From contig JAGXOA010000064.1 of assembly GCA_019894715.1 (NCBI GenBank), positions 1-37,820 on the forward strand: DNA of 37,820 nucleotides, written 5' to 3'. Shown piece by piece: positions 8,571 through 17,330 of this stretch; positions within the stretch are counted from its first letter, which is position 1; every line of letters begins with the position of its first letter. The stretch is from Promethearchaeota archaeon (GTDB lineage Archaea; Asgardarchaeota; Lokiarchaeia; Sigyniarchaeales; SOKP01). The notes below the pieces were generated by a model. That model made no database searches and was not told the DNA's origin. It saw only the letters and a list, made by a program, of their open reading frames with translations. The translations under genes and the position numbers were made by a program.

Positions 8571-10622
8571 TTGATAAAAATAAAAACATATTTTTCAAAT
8601 ATTGATGTATTTGCAATTACCAGAGAATTAGATGAAATTTTATCACAAGGTAGAATTATAAATGTTTATGAAATTGAAGATTTACTGATATTAAAAATTA
8701 ACACAATACATGGAAATAAAAATCTAATTATTAAAAAGGATGCAAGAGTTAATTTAACAGAGTATGATTATCCTAAACCAAAATATCCTAGTCAATATAT
8801 TATATCTTTAAGAAAATTTATTAAAAATAAGAAGATATCGAATATTTACCAATATAATTTTGATAGAATTATCGTTATTGAATATTATGTTGAAGATAAG
8901 CAATGGAAATTTATAATCGAGCTTTTTAATAAGGGAAATTATATTATTATAGATGAAAATAGTATAATAAGAGTTGCAAAGAGATATTTAAAATATAGAG
9001 ATAGATCTATTCTAGCTAAAAAAGAGTATATTTTTCCACAATCCTATGGGATTAACTTTTTAGAAATAAATAGAAATGAATTTCTGAACTTAGTTAACAA
9101 AGAAAATCAAATAGTGAAGATTCTTGCACGGGAAATTAGCATATCTGGAAAGTATAGTGAGGAAATATGTCTTAGGGCAAATGTAGAAAAAATTTTGTTA
9201 GGAATTCAGCTAAATGAAGACCAAATTAATGATCTTTATAAAGCCCTTAAAAATCTAAGAAATGAATTATTATTTGCAGATATTAAAGCACATATTATAT
9301 ATGATCGTGATAATCTTGAATTATCTGTACTCCCTTTCGAACTAGAAAGTTTTAAAGAATATAATAAAAAAAATCTTTCGAGTTTTAATAAAGCAGTTGA
9401 TCTTTATTTTTCTAAAATTGATTCAAAAAATATTATTAAAGGATCTGATTCAAAAATTAATAACAAGATTAAATCTCAAAAAAAAATACTTGAAAATCAA
9501 ATCGAATATTTAGATCAACTTGAATCTAAAAGTAAGAAATATTATAATCATGGTGAATTCATTTATGCTAATCTTGAATCTTTAGAAAAATTATTAAATA
9601 CTATAAAAATAGCAAGAACCAAGAAATATACTTGGGATGAAATAAATGAAAAATTACTCCATGCTAAAGAAAAAAATATGAACGAAACTAGATTTTTCCA
9701 AAAAGTTATACCTTCTACTAAAGAAATTCTTTTAAAACACTCTGAAGGAGAAATTTATATTGATTCTAAAAAATCAATTGGAGAAAATGCAAATCAAATT
9801 TACCTTAAGGGAAAAAAATTAAAAAAAAAAAAAATAGGAACTAAAGAAGCAATAGAGAAAACTAAATCAATGCTAAGAAAACTAGAAAAAGAAAAAGAGT
9901 ATCATGAAGAAGAAATAGATTTTCTTGTAAAAAAACCTGAAAAAAAATGGTTTGAGAAATACAGATGGTTTAAATCCTCCACAAATTTTCTTATAATTGG
10001 AGGCCGAGATGCATCATCTAATGAAGCAATATTTAAGAAATATATTGAACCAAATGATTTAGTTTTTCATACTGTTTTCCCGAGATCTCCATTGGTTGTT
10101 ATAAAGAATCCCAATGATGATGTTATACCAGAAGAAACCATTAAAGAGGCAGCTAATTTTGTAGTGAGTTATTCTCAAGCATGGAAAGAAAATTGGGGTT
10201 ATGCTGATATTTTTTATGTAGGTCCAGATCAAATTTCAAAAACACCTCCTTCAGGAGAATTTTTACCAAAAGGGTCATTTATGATTGAAGGAAAAAAAAA
10301 TTTCATAAAAAACGCTAAAACTGAGCTAGCGATCGGACTCACTTTTAAAGAATTAGATTCAGATAATGAGGACAATAGAAAAATACATTATCCAAGTGTT
10401 ATTTCAGGACCTATAAAAGCAATTAAAAATCAATCAAATAATTATATAATAATATCTCCTTCAAAATCGGGGGATACCAAAGGAAAAATTGCTAAAAAAA
10501 TTAAAAATCACTTCATAAACAGTAGTGATAAAGAACTAAAAAAATGGATAAAATTCTTATCATTAGATGAAATAATTCTAGTACTTCCAAATGGCTCTTC
10601 AAAAATAAATAATTCTACTTAA
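8571..10622 (+). CDS. rqcH: NFACT-family ribosome quality control protein (RqcH/NEMF/Rqc2)
   Basis: It is the archaeal homologue of RqcH/Rqc2/NEMF, which binds split large ribosomal subunits carrying stalled peptidyl-tRNA and recruits tRNA for C-terminal tailing. The NFACT-N domain opens with FSNIDVFAITRELDEIL and QGRIINVYE. The conserved D-R pair needed for tailing in bacterial RqcH is present at about D98-R99 (YNFDRIIVIE). A charged coiled-coil centre (residues ~290-450) is followed by the NFACT-R (DUF814) domain with WFKSSTNFLIIGGRDASSNE. Length, ~680 aa, is normal. The TTG at 8571 is directly abutted by AGG; the in-frame ATA at 8580 sits 8 nt after AGGT and may be the real start. Confidence 0.92.
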   Translation: MIKIKTYFSNIDVFAITRELDEILSQGRIINVYEIEDLLILKINTIHGNKNLIIKKDARVNLTEYDYPKPKYPSQYIISLRKFIKNKKISNIYQYNFDRIIVIEYYVEDKQWKFIIELFNKGNYIIIDENSIIRVAKRYLKYRDRSILAKKEYIFPQSYGINFLEINRNEFLNLVNKENQIVKILAREISISGKYSEEICLRANVEKILLGIQLNEDQINDLYKALKNLRNELLFADIKAHIIYDRDNLELSVLPFELESFKEYNKKNLSSFNKAVDLYFSKIDSKNIIKGSDSKINNKIKSQKKILENQIEYLDQLESKSKKYYNHGEFIYANLESLEKLLNTIKIARTKKYTWDEINEKLLHAKEKNMNETRFFQKVIPSTKEILLKHSEGEIYIDSKKSIGENANQIYLKGKKLKKKKIGTKEAIEKTKSMLRKLEKEKEYHEEEIDFLVKKPEKKWFEKYRWFKSSTNFLIIGGRDASSNEAIFKKYIEPNDLVFHTVFPRSPLVVIKNPNDDVIPEETIKEAANFVVSYSQAWKENWGYADIFYVGPDQISKTPPSGEFLPKGSFMIEGKKNFIKNAKTELAIGLTFKELDSDNEDNRKIHYPSVISGPIKAIKNQSNNYIIISPSKSGDTKGKIAKKIKNHFINSSDKELKKWIKFLSLDEIILVLPNGSSKINNST

Positions 10623-11365
10623 TTATAATCCAAATTATATTTCCAGCTTTTAATATGAGATATATTCTTAAAATCATCAAATAACAGACCATCGATCCCC
10701 ATTTTGATTAGGTTTTTAATTTTTTCTAATGAATTCTCATATTCCATGAAATCCCATGAAAATGCAAGAATATTATTCATATGACAGATATTTATAAATT
10801 TCTTGGTGATCTGATTAGATCTCAAACTCAACATATCAATTGGGAATTCTAATTTATTAAATTCTTCATTTTCTAAAAAAGATTTTAATGTTAGATCCTT
10901 TCCTTTAGTAATATTATAACAAACTAAACACTCAGGATTCTTATTTTTTATGCTTAACAAATCATAAATATTTCTTCCACTAATAATGCACTTATTTATT
11001 AAATCCTTTTTTTTGATCAAATCTAAAATATCATCTTGAATTCCTTCTTCTTTTAGTTCAATCATAAATTTGGTTTTATCTCGATACCTATCTAAGATCT
11101 CATTTATTAATAATATTTTTTGATTATTTTTTTTTGTTCTGAATTTACTAAGTTCATTATATGTAAAAGTATCTACTGTTCCTGAACCATTTGTAGTCCG
11201 ATCTAATGATGGATCATGAAAAATTATAAATTGATTATCTTTAGTTCTTCTGACATCAAATTCAATATAATCTGCACCTGATTTAATTGCAATATCAAAA
11301 GATTTTATAGTATTTTCATCAAAAACCTTTCTAGTACCTCTATGTCCAATAAAAAAAAAAGCCAT
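10619..11365 (-). CDS. Glycerophosphodiester phosphodiesterase family protein
   Basis: A TIM-barrel GDPD hydrolysing glycerophosphodiesters to glycerol phosphate and alcohol. The motifs are at the N-terminus as expected: H8-R9-G10 (GHRGTRKVFDENT), E17, E35 and D37 (YIEFDVRRTKD), and the second catalytic histidine H50 in IIFHDPSLDRTTNG. The end (FSWDFME, then GIDGLLFDDF) is also typical. At 248 aa it is complete. It is the last gene of a probable minus-strand unit behind two membrane/secreted proteins, and its stop overlaps the rqcH stop by 4 bases tail to tail. No signal peptide, so it acts in the cytoplasm. Confidence 0.93.
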   Translation of the reverse strand: MAFFFIGHRGTRKVFDENTIKSFDIAIKSGADYIEFDVRRTKDNQFIIFHDPSLDRTTNGSGTVDTFTYNELSKFRTKKNNQKILLINEILDRYRDKTKFMIELKEEGIQDDILDLIKKKDLINKCIISGRNIYDLLSIKNKNPECLVCYNITKGKDLTLKSFLENEEFNKLEFPIDMLSLRSNQITKKFINICHMNNILAFSWDFMEYENSLEKIKNLIKMGIDGLLFDDFKNISHIKSWKYNLDYN

Positions 11366-11387
11366 TTTTAATAATAATATATTTTTC

Positions 11388-11798
11388 TTATTCTTGGATA
11401 AGATAAAGATATATTATTATAAAAATCAAACCAAAGAATGTTAATGCAAAAACCGTTCCATCTAAAGATGACTGAATTAAAGATAAAATAAATAAACCTA
11501 TTAATTCTTTCCAAGTTAGAGGTTTACCTGTTAATTCTTTATAATTTCCCACACTTATTATCATGAAAAAGAAAAAGAGTAGTATAATGCATGCCTTAAC
11601 AATAATTTCAATAGCTACCAAGAGTAGGAGATCATCATAAACAATTGAGACAATATTGCCATTAAACAATATAGATATAATCAGCAATATTATAGCAATA
11701 ATTGCAGATAAAATGACGGTTCTATAAGAGAAATTTTCGTCAACTTTTCTTTCATTCTTTGCTTCTTTTTTAACATTTGGGTTTTTAAACTTTGACAT
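11388..11798 (-). CDS. Three-TM membrane protein, unknown
   Basis: 136 aa. A hydrophilic basic N-terminus (~25 residues) is followed by hydrophobic segments around YRTVILSAIIAIILLIISILF, IEIIVKACIILLFFFFMIISV and LFILSLIQ...TVFALTFFGLIFIIIYLYLI. No family recognised. It begins 2 bases after the stop of the secreted CBM9/DOMON-like gene and ends 22 bases before the GDPD gene, so the three are probably co-transcribed. A role at the cell surface with the upstream protein is only inferred from spacing. Confidence 0.75.
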   Translation of the reverse strand: MSKFKNPNVKKEAKNERKVDENFSYRTVILSAIIAIILLIISILFNGNIVSIVYDDLLLLVAIEIIVKACIILLFFFFMIISVGNYKELTGKPLTWKELIGLFILSLIQSSLDGTVFALTFFGLIFIIIYLYLIQE

Positions 11799-11800
11799 TA

Positions 11801-12610
11801 TTATCTTATCCTTTTTATTTTTTTCTTTAACAATATAATTCTGTAGATATAAAAGCCAAGAAAAACACCATTTAAACTAAAAATGGTTACACTTAGAATA
11901 ATCGTTAATACTTCCGTATTGAAAAGTGGTGGTTGTGGTGGGTCTTTAATATTTATAGTAACATTACTACTACGAATAAATCCTTCTGGAAAGGAGGGAA
12001 TTACTCCTTGGCTTATATTAAATTTATAAGATTCTTCATATTCCAAATATGCATCTTCTGTTTGAGCAATACCAAGAGGGATATGAAATTCATAAGTGTA
12101 GAGGTCATGACTACCTTGATATTCAATCTTACCAGCACCATTACCATGCATTTCTTGATCTGCTGTAAAATTATTTGTTGCATAGTTGATATTATAATCA
12201 TAGTAAGAATAATCAATATAAGATGAGATGTTAACTATTTTAGCATCAACAAAATCATATTGATTATATGAATTTGTATTTGAAATTAAAATAGCCAGGG
12301 TTCCATTTGATCCTTGAGAACCTGGAACTAATTCGAACTGAATTAAAATATACAAATCATTTTTATCTTGAATAACTTTAATAGATGTTTCTAAACCTAC
12401 ATCACCTGGGGTTGCCTTTAAATAAATTGTTTCAAAGAGCGTCTCTTTCCATTCATCTGTATCAATATCTCCATTTATAATTGGAGTATCTCCAAATATT
12501 GGATCAATTTCTATAGGATCTCCAAGGGAAACAGGAGTTATACACAATGAAAGTAATATAAAACTGCAAATTAATGATACCGCTAAAACTTTAGAATTCT
12601 TATTTTTCAA
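11801..12610 (-). CDS. Secreted membrane-anchored protein with CBM9/DOMON-like domain
   Basis: 269 aa. It has an N-terminal signal peptide (KVLAVSLICSFILLSLCITP) and one C-terminal membrane helix (residues ~233-258) ending in a basic KKKIKRIR cytoplasmic tail. The exposed part opens with IINGDIDTDEWKET, the pattern of CBM9-like/DOMON sandwich domains, which bind sugars or haem. Further strands (LYILIQFEL, GTLAILISN, YTYEFHIPLG) fit the same fold. The ligand cannot be told from sequence. It is the first gene of the 12610-to-10619 minus-strand unit. Confidence 0.8.
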   Translation of the reverse strand: MKNKNSKVLAVSLICSFILLSLCITPVSLGDPIEIDPIFGDTPIINGDIDTDEWKETLFETIYLKATPGDVGLETSIKVIQDKNDLYILIQFELVPGSQGSNGTLAILISNTNSYNQYDFVDAKIVNISSYIDYSYYDYNINYATNNFTADQEMHGNGAGKIEYQGSHDLYTYEFHIPLGIAQTEDAYLEYEESYKFNISQGVIPSFPEGFIRSSNVTINIKDPPQPPLFNTEVLTIILSVTIFSLNGVFLGFYIYRIILLKKKIKRIR

Positions 12611-12710
12611 ATGCTTCCTTCACTTTGTGATTCATAAATTATTTTCGATGATGTTTCTAAAAAATTTTCCTTTATTTTTAATTTTTCTTAAATTTTATTT
12701 ATATAAGACC

Positions 12711-12762
12711 TTTTTATCATATAAATAAAAGAAAATCCATTCATTTAGGGATGAGATGAATT
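12711..12762 (-). mobile_element. TnpB-element left end (copy B1) with tnpB start remnant
   Basis: On the minus strand: AATTCATC, a stem-loop around CCCTAAA, TTTTCTT, 8 nt, then ATGATAAAA. The same order and spacing recur at 17280-17330 and 37697-37746. Continuing the frame from ATG gives MIKRSYINK before a stop. TnpB proteins often begin MIK-x-Y, so this looks like the first codons of a lost tnpB. Confidence 0.55.
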
Positions 12763-12863
12763 TTGTTAAAAAATACATTGCAAAAATCATTAATATATCT
12801 CACAATCTATTATTAAATAGAGGAAAAACTCTAATTTAGTATTAATCTCGCTTTATTATTTTT

Positions 12864-12895
12864 GAACTACCACGCCCTAAAGGACGTGGCTTTCT
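12864..12895 (-). mobile_element. Orphan IS605-type right-end hairpin (copy A4)
   Basis: Minus strand: CCAGAAAGCCACGTCC, TTTAGG, GCGTGGTAGTTC. The stem is complete and the trailing TAGTTC is conserved. The sequence 5' of it on the minus strand is an unrelated gene (end of 12944-13387), so it has no tnpB. Confidence 0.65.
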
Positions 12896-12943
12896 GGTGG
12901 AAGACGGGTAAAAAAGAATTTGATTACTTATTTATAAGAAACT

Positions 12944-13387
12944 TTAGAAAAGATAGTTAGGTAATAAAATTGTACAAAAAAATTTATTGATATAGGTATT
13001 TGCATAATTTAATATACGCATTATTTCTCTTTTTGATTCAGAATTTTTGTCAATATATTCTACAAATTCTTTTGGACCTAATGCTACTAAAATTCCTGAA
13101 ATATCCTTTTCTCTTTTTATTAGGAATAGGTAATCCTTTCTCTTTTCTCTATCCTTAATAATCAATAAGATCCAAGGATTTAAGGTCCAATCAACATTAT
13201 CCGGAGAAAAAACTCTTTCAATACCTCTTCCAGTTATGTATTTATTTGAAGTATCGATCGATTTATTAAGCCTATTGAAAAAACTTCTCTTGATTGTTAG
13301 ATATCCGTCAAAATATTTCCTAACATCAAATAATAGAATTTCTTTTTTATTATTAACTAATTTAATATTCACTATCCAATTGTTCAT
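12944..13387 (-). CDS. Unknown protein at the end of the L15e/RNase P cluster (147 aa)
   Basis: No family recognised. It looks alpha/beta, with WIVNIKLVNNKKEILLFDVRKYFDGYL at the start, WILLIIKDREKRKDYLFLI in the middle and a helical C-terminus ending in hydrophobic FFCTILLPNYLF. I chose the ATG at 13385-13387; a TTG at 13399 would add MIAK. The gene overlaps the stop of the preceding gene by 26 bases, which argues for coupled translation in the L15e-Rpp30-Pop5 unit. Confidence 0.65.
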   Translation of the reverse strand: MNNWIVNIKLVNNKKEILLFDVRKYFDGYLTIKRSFFNRLNKSIDTSNKYITGRGIERVFSPDNVDWTLNPWILLIIKDREKRKDYLFLIKREKDISGILVALGPKEFVEYIDKNSESKREIMRILNYANTYINKFFCTILLPNYLF

Positions 13388-13832
13388 TTTTGCTATCAAT
13401 CCTTTTATTTAATGTAATTTCTTCAATTTTAATATTTTTTATTAAATCTTTTAATTTATTAATAGAAATTCCAATAATTCCTAAACTTTGATCCTCTATT
13501 TCCAATAGATCATAGTTCAAATAACATTCATAAAATAAGTTACTTCCTTTTGAGGTTAGTCCAGATGTATGTAAAACATTAAGATTTTTTAAGATATTTA
13601 TTAATATATTAACATTTTCATTAGATATCTTTTCTTCTCTTAATGTTATTTTAATTATTCTATTATTATTCAATGGATAAATTGTTAACTTGAGGCAATC
13701 AGAAGTTCTTGATTTTATAACTAAAAGATATTTTGATTTGATTGAATCATTGTTGTCAGAAATAAAATCATTTAATATAATTTTAGAAAGGTTTTCTCTC
13801 TCTAAAATAGCTGCTTCAGTTAGATTTTTCAT
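13362..13832 (-). CDS. Unknown protein in the L15e/RNase P cluster (156 aa)
   Basis: No family recognised. Alternating strands and helices (YLLVIKSRTSDCLKLTIYPL, IIKITLREEKIS, NILKNLNVLHTSGLTSKGSNL) vaguely recall ACT-like or ferredoxin-like folds, but no signature residue is seen. It follows pop5 by 74 bases on the same strand and its 3' end overlaps the next gene. In other archaea the L15e-Rpp30-Pop5 block is followed by proteasome or exosome genes; this is neither by motif. Confidence 0.65.
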   Translation of the reverse strand: MKNLTEAAILERENLSKIILNDFISDNNDSIKSKYLLVIKSRTSDCLKLTIYPLNNNRIIKITLREEKISNENVNILINILKNLNVLHTSGLTSKGSNLFYECYLNYDLLEIEDQSLGIIGISINKLKDLIKNIKIEEITLNKRIDSKNEQLDSEY

Positions 13833-13906
13833 AATAATTTTTAATTTTTTTAAATTAATAAATCCCTATTTGATTATTTACAACAATTGCTTTTTATTAA
13901 AATAAT

Positions 13907-14242
13907 TTATTTCAATATCTCTTTTTTGATTTTTTTAATTTTTTTTATAGTACCAGAAGTCTTAATAGGTGTTATAATCACTCTTTTTCCCTTTATTTCT
14001 CTAACCAAACTTAGTGCTGAAATGATTAGTTCTTTACTATTATGAGAAAATTTTATTATACCATAGTTTTTCTCTAAATTTAGATCTATTATCCACAATC
14101 CCATCTTATTGACAACACTTAAACCATAATATCTCCAAATAGAGTTCCAGATAACATTTATTAATTCTATTTTATTATATCTATGAGGTGTTTCATTTAT
14201 TATATTAAAAAGAATATATCTTTTCCTCTCTTGTTTAACCAA
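13907..14242 (-). CDS. rnp2: Ribonuclease P protein component 2 (Pop5)
   Basis: Pop5 pairs with Rpp30 and activates the catalytic domain of RNase P RNA for tRNA 5'-end maturation. The 111 aa product begins ERKRYILFNI, has GLWIIDLNLEKNYGIIKFSH and ISALSLVREIKGKRVIITPI, and ends with the family's SGTIKK signature. The start is a TTG (14240-14242) overlapping the end of the Rpp30 gene by 8 bases, the expected coupling of the two subunits. Confidence 0.9.
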   Translation of the reverse strand: MVKQERKRYILFNIINETPHRYNKIELINVIWNSIWRYYGLSVVNKMGLWIIDLNLEKNYGIIKFSHNSKELIISALSLVREIKGKRVIITPIKTSGTIKKIKKIKKEILK

Positions 14243-14966
14243 TTTCTTTATCTCCCTTTATTAATCTTACTCCTTTTTCATAAATCATATTATCTTGACG
14301 ATTTTGAACTCTATTAATTAGATTTAAAACATTATAACTAAATGCTTTTCTTGCCTCTGATAATGGTATTCCAATTAAGGTATGACATATACTTATCAAT
14401 GCCTTGGGATTTCTTAGATCATATATATTTGAGAAATCTCCACTAATTATATAATTTGATTTTGAGTGTATAGTGCGTTTTATAGCACGGTATAGATTTC
14501 TAATAGCCTTTGATTGAAGTGTTTTATTTTCTATCATTATAGGAGCCAAAGTAAACTCTATAAATGAATTATTTTGATTAACTAAAGATAATACACCTTT
14601 TGAAAGAGATTTAGTTAGTTTTAAATTTGCATATGAAATCATATCTACTCTAGAGTCCCTTGCCGCATGAATTTGAACATCTGGATTTAATGATTCAACA
14701 CAAATAATTTCAGGATAATTATGATATAATTGTATCTTTTTCTTAAAGACTTTTAAATTCTCTATTTTTAAATTGATTCTGTAGTAAATGTTGATAGATG
14801 TAAGATCATTTATTTCTTGTTTTAATTCATTGTTTATTTTGATGATATCATTTTGAGGTTCTAATATTATATTTTTAATTCTTAATTTCTCACAGAACTT
14901 AAGTTTCTTCTCTAATTCAATTAGATTATCCAAATTGACTCTAAGTCTTGATTCAAATAGTGACAA
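14235..14966 (-). CDS. rnp3: Ribonuclease P protein component 3 (Rpp30)
   Basis: Rpp30 is the TIM-barrel-like RNase P subunit that dimerises with Pop5. At 243 aa it matches archaeal Rpp30. Visible features are the early FESRLRVNL, the central VESLNPDVQIHAARDSRVDMISYANLKL (the R-x-D-x-I-S-Y/F region) and IEFTLAPIM, and the late IISGDFSNIYDLRNPKALISICHTLIGIP. The start is TTG at 14964-14966. It lies between the L15e gene and pop5 in the order L15e-Rpp30-Pop5, which is conserved in many archaea and supports both assignments. Confidence 0.9.
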   Translation of the reverse strand: MSLFESRLRVNLDNLIELEKKLKFCEKLRIKNIILEPQNDIIKINNELKQEINDLTSINIYYRINLKIENLKVFKKKIQLYHNYPEIICVESLNPDVQIHAARDSRVDMISYANLKLTKSLSKGVLSLVNQNNSFIEFTLAPIMIENKTLQSKAIRNLYRAIKRTIHSKSNYIISGDFSNIYDLRNPKALISICHTLIGIPLSEARKAFSYNVLNLINRVQNRQDNMIYEKGVRLIKGDKEIG

Positions 14967-15079
14967 AAATATAGAACTCTCTTTAGTATATTAAATAATT
15001 CTATGATTTTGTAATAATAAATCGCTAAAATAATTTTCTTAAGATAAAATAGAAATATAAAATAATATTATAAGGTAAT

Positions 15080-15664
15080 TTACTTACCTCGACCTTTATT
15101 TGCTCTAATACTAGGGCGTGTTTTTTCAGAACCCCATCCTTTTTTATGTAAACCTCTGGATTTTCTTCCTGCGGATGTTTTTCCTCTATTTACTCTTTTC
15201 TTATGTGAGGATGTGCATATCCAATTTATTTTTGGATCTGATTTTATTACCGGATGACTTGGATCTACAAGTATTACTTCATAATACCAACTATAGCCAT
15301 CTGAATAAATTTTATAACTATTGAGAACTTCTAAGTTAGGAAATTTCTTTTGGGTTCTTTCTTCTGCAATTGTTTGTAAATTCTTACCTGTTGTATATTT
15401 TGAAACACCCATAGCACGAGGTTTTCTTCCTCTTTTAGGACGAATCTTATGCATTCCTCCCTTTCTTATTCTAGCTCTCGCCATTACATATCCTTGTTTA
15501 GCTTTATATCCTAGCTCTCTTGCCCTATAAATTTTTGTGGGTTTATCAATTCTCTGAATAGACCTACCTTTTCTATATTCTATTCCTCGATTCCATTCAA
15601 GTGATTGATATCCTTTTTCATGTTTTTCAAATGTTTCTTTTACATATTTATATCCAGACTTCAA
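15080..15664 (-). CDS. rpl15e: 50S ribosomal protein L15e
   Basis: A large-subunit protein found in archaea and eukaryotes, absent from bacteria. The 194 aa sequence is basic and includes YKYVKETFEKHEKGYQSLEW, VMARARIRKGGMHKIRPKRGRKPRAMG, YEVILVDPSHPVIKSDPKINWI and the C-terminal RGKTSAGRKSRGLHKKGWGSEKTRPSIRA. The start is a TTG with AGGT seven bases before it, a clean example of this organism's ribosome site in front of a non-ATG codon. First gene of the minus-strand cluster with the RNase P genes. Confidence 0.97.
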   Translation of the reverse strand: MKSGYKYVKETFEKHEKGYQSLEWNRGIEYRKGRSIQRIDKPTKIYRARELGYKAKQGYVMARARIRKGGMHKIRPKRGRKPRAMGVSKYTTGKNLQTIAEERTQKKFPNLEVLNSYKIYSDGYSWYYEVILVDPSHPVIKSDPKINWICTSSHKKRVNRGKTSAGRKSRGLHKKGWGSEKTRPSIRANKGRGK

Positions 15665-15728
15665 CTTTATTACCTTTTAAAATTATATATTAATAAATTT
15701 TTGATAATTTTAGAATTTTATGAATTGA

Positions 15729-16655
15729 TTACTGAAGATTTTTTAAAAAATCAACTATCTTATTTGCAATTCCGGTACTAGCTTCTATTTGAGTCTCAAT
15801 AGTTTGACTTCCAATATGAGGTGTAAGAATTAGATTATTATTACAATTAAATAAGTCTATATTATTAAGAGGTTCTTCCCTATAAACATCTAAAGCAGCT
15901 CCACCTATTTTCCCACTGTTTAAAGCATTTAATAAAGCAATTTCATTAATTAACGTTCCTCTTGCAGTATTGACAATTAGTGTATTTTGATTCATCATAT
16001 TCAATTGTTTTTCATCTATTATATTTTCTGTCTTGCTTGTTGAAGGGAGATGCAATGAAATTATTTGAGATTCTGAAATTAAATCCTCTAAAGTATTGTA
16101 TATTTTATATCCTAATTCTTTTGCTTTGGTTTTTACTTTTTCATCTATATCATAAATTCCAATATTCATATCAAAAGCTGCAGCTCTTTTTGCAACTTCT
16201 ATTCCAATATTCCCAAAACCGATTAAACCTAATTTTTTATCTTTTAATACGTGCCCCATATAATCTTTTTTAAACCATTCTCCACAATGCATTGTCTTAT
16301 CTGCATTTGTTATGTGTCTAGATAAACTTAGAATTAATCCAATTGTTAATTCTGCTACAGAGACCGAAGGGGCTTCGGGAGTATTAAAGATTTTAATATC
16401 TTTTTTCTTTGCTTCCTCTCTATCAACATTGTCTAATCCTACTCCTGCCCTACCTATAGCTTTTAACTGGGATGCATTTTTAATAATTTCAGATGTTAAT
16501 CTTGTTCGGGACCGAATGATTATTGCATCATATTGTCCAATTTTTTCTTTAAGTTCATCTTTTTCAATTGAGAAGTTCTTATCAACATCTATTCCTGCAT
16601 CTTCTAAAATTCTTATACCTTTTTCATGAATTTTATCAGAAATTAATACTTTCAT
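15729..16655 (-). CDS. serA: D-3-phosphoglycerate dehydrogenase-like 2-hydroxyacid dehydrogenase
   Basis: NAD-dependent oxidation of 3-phosphoglycerate, the first step of serine synthesis. It has the GFGNIG dinucleotide loop (G146-G151), NTARG with catalytic R232, E261 in YREEP and H280 in TPHIGSQT. GRAGVGLDN and NTPEAPSVSVAELT are typical of SerA. At 308 aa it is the short form without the C-terminal ACT regulatory domain, so serine feedback is not expected. I chose ATG 16653-16655; a TTG two codons upstream is possible. Related hydroxyacid dehydrogenases (glyoxylate reductase) are an alternative. Confidence 0.88.
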   Translation of the reverse strand: MKVLISDKIHEKGIRILEDAGIDVDKNFSIEKDELKEKIGQYDAIIIRSRTRLTSEIIKNASQLKAIGRAGVGLDNVDREEAKKKDIKIFNTPEAPSVSVAELTIGLILSLSRHITNADKTMHCGEWFKKDYMGHVLKDKKLGLIGFGNIGIEVAKRAAAFDMNIGIYDIDEKVKTKAKELGYKIYNTLEDLISESQIISLHLPSTSKTENIIDEKQLNMMNQNTLIVNTARGTLINEIALLNALNSGKIGGAALDVYREEPLNNIDLFNCNNNLILTPHIGSQTIETQIEASTGIANKIVDFLKNLQ

Positions 16656-16748
16656 AATCAATTTTAAGAATAAATTTACATTATTACTAATAGTAATAAA
16701 TGCTTTAATAAAAAATACCTTATAGACTTATCTAATATATAATTTAAT

Positions 16749-17222
16749 ATGGTTATAATGAATCCTAAACCTAAAGAACGTCCTGAATTTAAAAGTATTC
16801 AGATAGATGATAAAGATGGACTAAATATCTCCTATAATAAAAAAGAAATAATAAAAAATTTACCCCATATTGCAGATGAAATCACAAAACATGATAATAT
16901 GATTAAAATTAATTCTGTTGAATATGAAATAGAGGAAGTAGAAAAAGAAGAGAAAGATTTATCAAATCTAGAAGAATTAATAGATCCCTCTGTATTAGAT
17001 TTTATAAGAAGATGCACTACAAACAAGGATGCCATTGAAATCCTAGATTATTTACTAAAAAGGGAAGAGATCTCTAAAGACCTTTTTAACTCATATAAAA
17101 AAGAAATCGAAAAAAAAGATGGGTTAAAAAACCTAATAAAAAGAAGTGGAGGTTTTAAGAACTCTGGATATTATTTAAGGAAATATTATTTTCAAAATCA
17201 AGATAAAAAAAAAAAATACTGA
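16749..17222 (+). CDS. Archaeal conserved protein, DUF2095-like
   Basis: 157 aa, function unknown. The first ~75 residues are charged and low in complexity. The second half carries a compact helical region (VLDFIRRCTTNKDAIEILDYLLKR) and ends in GGFKNSGYYLRKYYF, a gly-aromatic motif I associate with the archaeal DUF2095 family; that assignment is from memory. Two ATGs (16749 and 16758) are possible. It is divergent from serA, with the promoter in the shared 93-base gap. Confidence 0.7.
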   Translation: MVIMNPKPKERPEFKSIQIDDKDGLNISYNKKEIIKNLPHIADEITKHDNMIKINSVEYEIEEVEKEEKDLSNLEELIDPSVLDFIRRCTTNKDAIEILDYLLKREEISKDLFNSYKKEIEKKDGLKNLIKRSGGFKNSGYYLRKYYFQNQDKKKKY

Positions 17223-17279
17223 ACTACCAATAAATAAATTGCATAAAGAAAAATTTTTTATCATCCTCATCTTTGTTTT

Positions 17280-17330
17280 AATTCATCCCTTCCCTAAAAG
17301 AATGGGTTTTCTTAAACGTTCATGATAAAA
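17280..17330 (+). mobile_element. TnpB-element left end (copy B2)
   Basis: AATTCATC, CCTTCCCTAAAAGAATGGG, TTTTCTT, 8 nt, ATGATAAAA. Same order and spacing as B1 and B3. The frame after ATG reads MIKQINLEEDY then stop, so no tnpB remains. It occupies the 253-base gap between the DUF2095-like gene and the small winged-helix gene; the rest of the gap holds no supported gene. Confidence 0.5.

Larger units (their letters stand above)
12611..12943. other. Gene-free stretch with a TnpB-element left end and right end
   Basis: No open frame is convincing. It holds a left-end motif at 12711-12762 and a right-end hairpin at 12864-12895, both in minus orientation and about 100 bases apart. The part nearest 12610 should contain the promoter of the secreted-protein operon (TTTATATAA-like sequence near 12697). 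Confidence 0.55.

Noticed and set aside
7131-12895. The repeated hairpins as a CRISPR array or rho-independent terminators
   Set aside because: Copies are kilobases apart and in both orientations, with no regular spacers; the conserved TAGTTC tail outside the stem fits transposon ends, not terminators.
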